64,000 nt of DNA from Antedon mediterranea (lineage: Eukaryota; Echinodermata; Crinoidea; Comatulida; Antedonidae), in assembly GCF_964355755.1 (NCBI RefSeq), contig NC_092670.1, positions 30,863,795-30,927,794 on the forward strand, in the 5' to 3' direction. The notes under the pieces were generated by a model, which was given only the letters and a program-made list of their open reading frames with translations, ran no database searches and was not told the DNA's origin. A program made the translations under genes and the position numbers. This document shows positions 44,801 through 56,800 of the stretch, in pieces (the stretch's first letter is position 1; the number at the start of each line of letters is the position of its first letter).

Positions 44801-47800
44801 GCATTCGGTTGGTTCAACACATTCTCCATCTTGTAATACCTAAAACAAAGCAAAAATTGAAAAGTATTTATTTTCGTCCTCTGGCTTAAAGATGTATTGT
44901 CCTCCAAAAACATGAAAAATGAAGATTAATTAAAGCAGACTTTGAATAGGTTATTTTGTAGTTTTAATAAGTGGAGTTGTGGCTTGGTGGTTATGATGCC
45001 TGTCTACCACTCTAAGGATCCTGGGTTCAAGTCCTGTCACATGTCAGGATTTTTTCTAAGGACAAAATTATAACTCCACTCCCAAAGACTTGCAAAAGAC
45101 TTTGTTTATGTAGAGCATCTTGTGTATATGTTTGTGAACCTGTGAGGGTCCCTAATGATCAGCAATTGCTGGATGGATCACCCTCATTAAATATAGTTTA
45201 AAAAAAAAGAAAAAAAAAAAATTCAACCAACCAACCAACTTTTTTCAGGTAAACAAATTTTTTTTCTATCAAATTTTTGGTCAAAGTGGATAACTATTAT
45301 AAGACAGTAAAATGGCATATTCAACAAAAAAAATTTTAATAATTATTTTTTCAGTGGGACAATACATCTTTAAGTGGAAATACACTGAAGAAATTTGGAT
45401 TAGGCCGTTTAGGCCTACCCAAAATCAGCACACCGGAAGACAATCCCATACACTTTCTAAATAGGGTTCAGACACATTCTTTAAGATGCACTGTATGTAC
45501 ATGGGACCAAAGGTGGATTTACCTCCAATCTGAAGAACAGGACAATGAGACAAGCATCTTGCCTAAGGATACAATCAATATGGCACAGACAGGCACAAAC
45601 CCATGCCTATCACATCCTAGTCTGATTGCTTTATCATTACACCATTTCTCCTGGTCTATACAGCATGTGATTTTCCGGGTGCAACATTGCTTAACCTTGG
45701 TTTGTCTGTGCAATTAACTGACAATGAATAACAGTATGTATAAAACAAGAACCATTCTTACCATTGCAGCTGGGCACCTGCAGCCAGGTACACATTCCTC
45801 TTGTTGACAACTGTTGCCATCATGCATGTCACCACATGTTGTTGGACAGATATTTGCACAATCAGACTCAACCAATGGGGCTTCACATATGGCTAGAGAA
45901 GAACAAATATATGTATTTATATTGTTACTATATATGCATCCAATTTACTCATATTGTAACTATTGCCATAGGTTTAGTGTGCCAAAGAGTAGTATTTAGT
46001 TTATATTTACATATTTAGTTATTCATCATCATCAACAACAATAAAAATAATAAATTACACTATGATTTTTCATCATGATAATGAAATATAACTTACTACA
46101 TGGGTCCATGTTACAGTGTTTAGTTGCTGTAAGTGGTTCTGTGCACGGAACACCATTGAACATATCTGGTATCAAGATCTCACGAGACTTGTGCATCTCA
46201 CCACTATCACATGTGACTGGACAATCGCTCCAATCCGACCACTCGGAGTAGATACAGTCGACTAAAATATAATTAATAATATAAAAGTCAGGGAATAAAT
46301 TTAATATAGAGGTAGTTTGGAAAATAATTCTGACTACTATAATTATAAAATTCTTTAATTCTGAAACTACTGTAACCACTTGTTTACCCTTTCTTATAAT
46401 GCAGCAGACACTACTACTACTACTGTATTGGTTGTATGAGCAGAGCTTGAATTTTGTACATAACAATTACAAAGAGATTACATATTACAGAACAAGAACT
46501 ATGTACGCAGAAGAAAACATTCTGTTGGTATTTTTCTAATAAACACTACACAATATTTTCGTACCTGGGCATGGATTGATATTGCAGTGTCGTTCATCCA
46601 TTTCTTCTCCAGGGCAAGGGTTATCAGCAGATTCTCCAATGCAGATACGCTCACGTATTTGAACTCCAGCATTGCATGTGGCAGAACAAATTGTCCACTC
46701 TGACCATTCTGTCATGTAAGCGCAGTCGTCATCTACGCAGTTGAGGGCACCATCCTCGCAAGTACTAAGGGAAATAGAACATTCTTTAATTAATCACAGA
46801 TTCTCACACATTTTTATGTAATATTAAAGGGACGGAGGCCTAATTTAAATATATATGTATATTTACATGTCATTTCACCTACCAATTCAAACAGTTGAAA
46901 TGTAACATCTCGCCTGGTAAGAATACTCCTTCAGGGCCTGAACCAGTTGGCACTGGTAGTGGTAGACTAGTTGTTGGGCTTGGTGCTGGTCGATTTGTTA
47001 CACCGCCAACAGGTACAGGAGTCAAAGCTGGTGGTTCTTGTCCTGCAATCATTAAAGTAATTTTATAAAGTTCACATTAAAAATATTTGTTACACTGTTT
47101 ATTGTAAGTAATTTTCCACTCCTTAACTGGTTCTTTTTTAGTAATTATGTCCACATGTCTTGACTCATGCATGCACCTTTAATATTATTACAGTAACACA
47201 CATTTATTTAATGAATAATAGCACCAGTAAGATTATCTGTTCTGTAAAATACTGTTGTAAATGTCGATAATCAGTTTACAGTTACTACATTATACTGGAA
47301 ACAATCAAAGACGTTGTAGATTATAATAAAATGTTAACATATTGTTACCTGTGTATGTGCATCCAAGTATGCTCATTCTAAGCTTGGCTGGGTGGTCTGG
47401 GCTGACTAGTGGTACGATTGAGATGGACTGAGCTCTTAGGCCACCAAAAGGTAGTGGAACTTCAACAGTAGTTGAATCGTCTACATTGGCATTGAAAATC
47501 TATGGAATACACAATTAAGCAAACCTTTTAAAATACTGTATGCAAGTACTAACAAGGTTTGGCCCATGTTAACTAAAAAATATATTGTATATATTACAAA
47601 CAATCACATAATTCTCATGTCATACATAAACAACTTACAAGAGGTGTTCCATCTTGTCCACGTAATGTTTGTAAATTATCAGCGTTTTTCTCCTTGTAGA
47701 CAATTACTAATCTTTCCATGTAAGCATTTGTTGAAGGACCAGCTCCAGAAATTGCTAATTTAGTTATAAACTTCTCTTCTTCATAGGTGATTGTTATGAA

Positions 47801-50800
47801 TTCACCAGACCAGCCTTCTCCCTCTGGAAGAATTTCCTCTGGGATATCAGCTGGCATATCCAAGGGTTCAAGACAGTCCTCTGGAGAAGATAATATAATA
47901 ATACATTGAAGAATTAACAGAAATGTGCTTTGTAGTTGTCAGAGGTGGTGAGGATACACATTTCCACTCAGCCTAAAGTTTTCTTTTACAAACCTTATGT
48001 CAACCCAGCACCCTACACTTAAAAACTCTAGAAGTAAAACTATAGTTAATGTAATTTTCAAAGCTTTCTTTACAGTATTTATTTAATGTCAAAATATGAT
48101 TTGCTGTGATTGATTGAATTACATACATATTTCTTTCATGGTAATTAGTTAACAGTATCATTGACAGTTAATGCTGTTTTTTTCATGGCTTTTGAATTAG
48201 CTAGGGATATACACATTTTACTGTAGAAAACACTTATATAAGAAACTCACCTGGGAATTCAAAGATGAAATACTCCTCTGATTTTGGTTTTGATGGGAGA
48301 ACAGGTGTGACCTCTTTGTTTTCTTCAATGACCTTTTGGAGAATTGTCATATCCATATTACAATAGCATTCTTCTACAGGCACACAGAAGCCATCTTGCA
48401 TGTACTCTCCTTCAGGGCATTTACATCCAGAAAGACAAAAGTCTTCTTGGACACATTCAATGCCTTGCGATTTCTCCAAGCATGTAGTCTGGCATTCATT
48501 AGCACAGAAATCAAATACCATTCCCCTTGATTCACAATCCTCACCTAACGGTCATAAGAAATGAATTAATGACATGATTAGTTACAATACTTTATTGAAT
48601 ACATGTGGGTTTTAGTTAACAAAATACAAAATGATAAAATGATGAAAGGGTATATATTTATTACATTAATATTACATTTAATTGTTTCATATTGTTGTGA
48701 CATGCTTACCTGGACAAAGGTGTGTATTACAATGTTCAATTACACTGAGTACGCCATTACATGGCTTACCACCGAACAAATCATACTGTTCAATACCGCG
48801 CCATCTACTGCGGTGTCCGCCATTACATGCTGCACTGCATGGGGACCATGGATTCCATTCAGCGAAAACACAATCAACTGTAAAAAAAAAAATACCATTT
48901 GATAAACATATCTATATATAATAACTATTACTGATTTATCATGGAAAGTGAGAGCTATGTATGGCTGTCAGAACAACTATACAAATGTATTCATTCAAAT
49001 CAAATTGGTTATTAATGTGCATGCATACTAAAATTTGCATTTATTTTTTGTGACATGAAAAAATCTGCAGCCAATCATAACTCAATTTTTACTACTATAA
49101 CTACTATAATGACTTAAATACTCACTTGGACAAGGGCTTCTTGTTGGACATTGAGATGTTTGCATTGGAATACCTTCACAGCCAATACCACCATCTTCAA
49201 CTGGTGGGTTTGGTGAGGGGTTGGTGCAAGACCTGTATCGTACCACAGTGCCAGGTTCTGTTCCACAGGAGACGTTACAATCACTCCATGGCTCCCAGTT
49301 ACTCCATCCTCCTGGAACTAGATATCAAATAATAGGATAATGATAATTATTTTACTGAACAGAAGGAAGTGGAAAAACATACAACAAGCAATGAATAGAT
49401 GTAAATTAGATCATATAAAAAAAAATTACCTTTGCATTCTATTTCTGAGCATTTAAGATCTCCAGATTTGCATTCACTAATAATAAGAAAAATCAAATAT
49501 TTATAAAAGGAAACACTGAAAACTAAAACCAGACAAAGTTAATTATTATTAATTATAAATGAATAGCCTTCTTAAATTAATATTGATAAGTGAGTCATAG
49601 TCTGGTATGATAGATGCTTATAAAAGTGTAAGTTTTTAATTTAAATCATAAACACTTGTAAAGGGACAAATCATGTGAAACTATAAGTATATAAAAAAGT
49701 CATCCATTTGATAAGAACATTTTGAGTAGCGTTTAAAATGTTATGGATTGAAAAGAACGAGATGTAGGCTGTGTTAAAATAGAGAAGTACAGCTGTATGG
49801 AGGAAGTAGACTGTCATGGACCTGCAAAATGGCAGATGACAACGTAGACAAGGTAGGCAAAGAAAAGTTGCTTCCATTTACGCTGACTCTCACCAGCTTG
49901 AAACTCATAGATACCGTAATATATAATTAGAATCTATTTATACTTCTGAATTCATAGTTAGACAATTCTTACCAGTAGGCACAGTCAAGTGTTATGTTCA
50001 TTCCGGCTTCAACTTCATAACCAGACAACGGATTGGATCCTGATGGTGTTGTTATAGATGGCAGTTGGTTGTATATATCTTGAATGTCTACAACACATCT
50101 ACACTCTTCTGGTTTAACACATTCGCCATCTTGCATTACAGTACCCTACAGTAAACAAAAAAATGTATATATAAAAAAAAAAATAATATTCGTATATGCA
50201 ATGAATGATTCTAATTTAAATTACCATAGCATAAGTAGAGTTACCTACTGATAAAATAGACTAGCCAATAAATAATTAGGTACCTTTCATATCGATGTCT
50301 ATAACGAACTTATTAAAAGCATGAGCATATCTGTTTAATATTTTAAGGTGTTGAAGAAGCAGTATACCAACCACATGCACATAAGAATATTCTGCGACCG
50401 TACCCTGAAGCCTAGCTATTCTATGTCTAGGCCTAAACAGTGTTTATGGACTATTGTAGAAGTTACAACTAACCTCTGGGCAGCCACATCCATAAACACA
50501 TTCTGCATTGTCATTAGCACATTCAGAAGTAGAGCTGAGATCAACACAGCTAAGTTCACACTCATTCAAACAGTCTCGGAATACAAGTGGTTCTTCGCAA
50601 ACTATTATAAGAGTAAAGAAAATCATATAAATTATAATTACATATAATGTATCTTTCTTATAATAAAAATAATACTGCAGTTTAGTTTTTACTGTTATGA
50701 ATGCATAGGGCTTATAGCATGTACAGACTGTTCTATTATTCTATAGGGATGACAAAGTACATTTAAATTTACACCAAATGGCACATGGAATGGTAATCCC

Positions 50801-53800
50801 TTACCTGGACAGGCAGGTATTTCACACATCCTAGTCTTTGTTACTGCTCCAACACATGGTTCTCCACCATTTTGTTCTGGAAGTCTCTGTCTGGTTGTGA
50901 ACTGCTCTTCAGTTCCACAATCTTTGGTGCATTCAGACCATGTTTCCCACTCAAGCCATTCACAATCAACTATACGTATAAATAAAAGATAGTATAAAAC
51001 GCATAAGATATCAATGCTGTTGTTAATTTTCTATTGAATAATCTGTTATTTGTGGGCATGATAATTCCATTATACAGTACCTGGACAATACTTCTCATAG
51101 CAAATCTCAGTCTGTGTATCATCACCATCGCAGTCTTCTCCACCGTACTGTGGTTCTGGACAGCCACACTCCCGTTGGCGTATGATCTCACCCATACCGC
51201 ATTCTTCAGAACAATTTGACCAAGGTTTCCATTCACACCATTCACCATTAACTGTAGGAAGTAGGAGATAAAAACAATTGTTGATATTGGATTGCTTCTT
51301 TGATACTGGAGAGAAAACTTTAATTGGTTGGAAGCTCCGTCTTTACTTGGGGCATTGATCCCTTTGCAGCTCAAAAAATGAAGCTTTACTGGGATTGGGT
51401 GCAGATAAAGCGTCAAAGTCAACTCATAGATATTTATAGTATTTCTATTTATAGTAGGTCTTTATACTGCAAGTGTTGAAAAGATGGTTATCAGGGTTAA
51501 AAATTCCAATATACTGTACCTGGACATGGGGACATGGTACAGTTTTCAGTTTCAGATGCTGTTCCATTTAAGCACACAATTCCAACCTCGGTTTCATTGC
51601 AGCTACGTGTACGAACGATACTTCCTTCACCACATGTTACGCTGCAGCTTGACCAGCGAGACCACTCAGGTGGAACATCTGCAAACAATTATATAATATA
51701 TAAGTTTAACTAACTTAGAATAATTGTATTATATTCCTAAAGTTTCTATTAAACTATTAACTAGAACGTACTTAACCTAATTGTATATATTATATATTTT
51801 AAACTTACAAGTACATGTTCTTGTGCATTCCATAAATCCATTTCGGCAAACACTGTTGGAATAAGGAAAACAATTGATTATTATGTTTACTCTACATATA
51901 TGGTTTATAATAGGATTGCTGATTTAATAGAGAGTCTAGCATTAGACTTTTTAACAAGCCTTTTAAATGTTTCATTTATTCTGTTTTTTTATATTTTACT
52001 TTATTATGGCTATTATTATTCTCAATTTAGTCATAGGTGACAAACATGTTCACAGGACAAACATGCCTCTAAGTTATGGGCTCACAAAATACAATACAAA
52101 AAGAAAAAGAAATGTTACCATTCAGAGCATTTGGTTTCCACAACTTCATCTCCTTGATAGATAACTCCTTCATGTATGCAATACACAGGACAATCTTCCA
52201 GGTCACATGACTCACTTTCTTGATTATCTCCCTCACATTCCTTTCCTCCATTGGAGGCTGGAGGGTTGTTACCAGATCTAGAAATGTTGAAATTTAAATG
52301 TTAATTATTCAGTTCCCAGCTATTTTTTCATACTCTTTTATGTTTACTATTAGAAGTCCTTGTATTCAAACCCACGATCCGTAGTCTAGTCCAACACACT
52401 GCCCCACACGCCCTTACATATACTATTTCCTTACCTGTATCTGTATTTAGTTTCGTCTCCACATTCTTGTGTACATTCATACCACACTGACCATGAGCTC
52501 CACTCACAATCAACGGCGCAAAGTTCTTCAGTGCATTCAATTCGACCATTCATACATGTACTGGAGGTTAATATAAATAAACAATTGTTAACCCCGATTG
52601 AAGAAATAATGGACTTTATCAGAAAATCAAACATTGTTTTATTTTACTATCATTTATATTACTTTAATATAATTATTAAAACTCAAATAGGAAAATACAG
52701 TACCATTAACATGATAACTACAGATCATATTTTTATTAGAACAATGAATTCAATAGTATTATAAGGGAATTCAAACTTTACCGTAGATGAATTATTTATC
52801 AAATTCTTTCAAAAGATTTATTTTTATATTTTGCGATATATTTCAGAATGAATAGTAGGTACAATTGAACCTCCTTAAGCGACCACCTACTGTAAGCAAC
52901 CATCTCCCTTAAAGACTGTTTGTTCTCCCTATCTAATTAGTGCATTTGGTACCTCCCATAAGCGGCTACCTCCCTTAAAAATTAATTAACATGATAACTA
53001 CAGATCATATTTTTATTAGAACAATGAATTCAATAGTATTATAAGGGAATTCAAACTTTACCGTAGATGAATTATTTATCAAATTCTTTCAAAAGATTTA
53101 TTTTTATATTTTGCGATATATTTCAGAATGAATGAATACACATTCACATACCAATTGTTGCAATCAATTTTCTCTGTAGCTCCAACAGGCCACAGTTCAT
53201 TATTCTCATCCAAACATTCACACTGACTTTGCTGGACACAGTTACCATTATAATCTGCCAGCATGCCATCTGGGCATCTGCAACCAGGCTCACAGTCTTC
53301 CTCGTCGCTGCACTCCATACCCTGTTTCAGCTGGTCACAGCGACTAGGGCAACGGTTAGCACATATTGGGTCATACACCATGGGAGATTGGCATTCCTCC
53401 TCTAAAAATTGTAAGTTGAAATCACATTAGAAATCAGATTTGAATATTGTAAAAAAGAGAACCACTTTGTAGTAAAGTGAAAGCAGTATCCTTAGATTAG
53501 TTACTGAAGTTTTTGTAACAAATTTACACCCATTTTAAAGCATAACCTACTACAAACGTACAAAATAATGTAATGCCTTCATGATGAAAATTAGTATATG
53601 TAGAGTACAATCTCGAACCTAAATAAAAGCAATAAAACAGAGCAGTAAAAATAGAACCTACCACAAGGTGCAACATTACAGGTCTTAGTCTCCTCACTGG
53701 ATCCATTACAATATTGACCTCCATTCTTTGGAGGTGGGTTTGAACAGGTTCGCTTTCGGGACATTTCACCACCTTCACATTCTGCTGTGCAGTTGGACCA

Positions 53801-56800
53801 TGGTGTCCATGGCGACCACTCACCAGGTACTAGAATAATTTGTAGAGAGTGTATTATAATCTGATGTTGGTCATGACCTCACTTTTGTTAAAATACAACA
53901 TAGGCCTAAAACTTATAAACACATCCGATGACCTGGCTGTTAATTGACTACTATGTCAGAATATGCTCCCAGTAGGCATTCATTAATTATGTGGGAAAAT
54001 TCATACTGTAGATATAGTTTTTGATATTTTCTATAACGGATAATAAACAATTACTAACAAACATATATGACAAATTATTATGACATGGTAACCTGTGTAT
54101 CATATGCAATGTGTTGTTGTAACAGACTGCCAACTTCTTAGAATTACTCTTACTATAATTAGACCATACTGAAAATACTACCGAAATACCACATTCATGT
54201 ACACACAGTATAAAGAGTCAATCTCATATAACATTTATACATACTTGGGCAAGCATCTGTGTTGCAGGATTGAGTTTCACTTATTATTATGGGAGAATCA
54301 CATTCTTCGCCACCGTTTTCAGGAGGATTGTAAGAACGTGTTCGCTTTTGTCCACCAACACCACATGATTTGCTACATTCTGTCCATGGAGTCCAATCAC
54401 CATAAGAACAGTCTACTGAGCATTCTGGATCACCAGCTTCACAAACTGCAAAATTGTTAGATATTTTATCATATAAAACTAAAGTACATCACATACAACA
54501 AATAATAATATATTTTCTGATAAGACAAAAACAATCTTTTTGACAGCTTTTTTATATTTTATTTCCAAGGTATTGTATTTAGAATATAATATGTTTGGTT
54601 CAATTTGTAATCAAACTATTGCCAGTATACAATTTCAATATTTAAATACAATGATGTTATAGAAATATGTGAGCATATGTAAGCATACCTATTCCTATTG
54701 CAATGCAATAAAACTTATACCCAAGAAAAGCCCAAGTGGTTAATGGTCACTCAACATTTTCTTATCATATTCTCTTTATGAACTTTTTATCACTGGATGT
54801 TTCTCCTCCCTTTCCGATATAACATAGGTAAATATACTTACTATGGAAACAACCAAAGTATTCAACTTTCATGTATGGTGTAGCACTCTCAGGCCATGAT
54901 ATTATAGCAAGTTTCACTGCTTTAATTTCTCCTAATGATTCAGGTAGCAAGAATGTTTGTAGTACGTCATAACCATCAGCTGGTATTTGTAACGCCTAAA
55001 ATGAAATTAAATAATACTAAGTGAATTAAATGTGTGAAATCATGCATTTTCTATCCTTTAAATAACATATTTTCAACTAAAGTTTTCATATTTTATTCAG
55101 CAACATTTTATGGTGGTAAATGTACTTGACAACTGTTATTATTATTATTATTATTATTATAATAGACAGGCAGCCCAGAGACATTTGGTTAGATGAGCTA
55201 GGTACCAATATCTGACTATTTAAGTGTTTTGGGAGTCACTTGAAGTCAATGAAAATGGGAGTCTGCCGGGTACCCCCTGCTGCGTCTAGACCGGGGGGAC
55301 CCCAAAACGTGCTAAAAAATCGACCCAGGTTAGATGAGAGAGATACCACTTAATTTTACCACCATGGGATGCCCATTGGCATCCTTATACCAGTATCACA
55401 AACGAAAATCTCTGTTGCAAAAGGCCCGCCAGATCCCCCGAGGGAGGGCCTAAAAAGGGGTTAGCATAGATGAGTGAGGTACCACTCAAAATTAATGCCA
55501 AATGAACAAGTTGTGTTCATACAATACTAAATGGATAACAACAGACTAATTATCTGCTGCACCGCAAGTGCCAGACACCCTAAAGTTAGACTAGAGATCC
55601 CCCTTCCCCCAACTAGCCCAGCTTAGATATTGTAGATACCACCAACAACCAATGTTATATGATTTAGCACATTGTAAGCAATACCAAATTAACCTATTAC
55701 AAACTATCTGTACACTGCCTTGGCCCTGGCAGACCCCTCTAAAGGTGACTAGAGACTCCATTTTCCCAACTGGTATCTACAATATCTAAGCTGGGATAGT
55801 TGGGGAAAGTGGGTCTCTAGTCTAACTTTAGAGGGGTATGCCAGGGCCAAGGCAGTGTACTAGTCTGTAATAGGTCATTTGGTATTGCTTACAATGTGCT
55901 AAATCATATTCATTGGTTGCTGGTGGTATCTACAATATCTAAGCTGGGATAGTTGGGGAAAGGGGGTCTCTAGTCTAACTTTAGAGGGGTCTGCCAGGGC
56001 CAAGGCAGTGTACAGATAGTCTGTAATAGGTCATTTGGTGTTGCTTACAATGTGCTAAATCATATAACATTGGTTGCTGGTGGTATCTACAATATCTAAG
56101 CTGGGCTAGTTGGGGGAAGGGGGGTCTCTAGTCTAACTTTAGGGTGTCTGGCACTTGCGATGCAGCAGACAATTACGCCCGTATTCTTAAACCGGACTTT
56201 AGTCGTAGTTCGAGCTAAAACTAAAAAAATGACGTCATTTTTATTCATAAACCGAACTTCAACTAAATCACCGACTAAATCAGGCCAACCTCGACTAAAT
56301 CGAGACGGATTTTGATCGATTTTTTTAGTCCTGGAGTGGGCAGGCTAAATGGTCGACTAAATGGTTTTTAAACGATGTTTATAAAAAAGTAACAGTCATT
56401 GAGTTGTTATATTGGCCAGATATTGAAGAATGAAATATCTATATTTATATTAGCTCAATTAAATATACATTGGTATAAGTTATAATAACGAAAATCATCT
56501 TTATTTACAACTGTATACAAATTACATTATTTTCTTCGCGCAAGTCCGACTTGAACTACGTGACGCCATAGCGACAATGGCAGATGCGGAAATTCACCAC
56601 GCGATGAAATGTTTAGGGGGCCTAGCGCTCTCTTGTCACGCTATGAAGTGCGTGGTTCGTCGCGATCATACTTTGTTGGGGGCCTAGAAAATATAAAAGT
56701 TATCGTACCGCCATGGTTCCCAAATATATTTTGAAGATTTTGTTTGTTGTTAATCAAAAGTACTTCACTGTTAAATTAATACTGATCTTGTTCTAATAAT

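Noticed and set aside
55138-55160. (ATT)n run as a feature of the foldback element
   Set aside because: It is a simple microsatellite outside the terminal repeats. It may only have been the insertion site.
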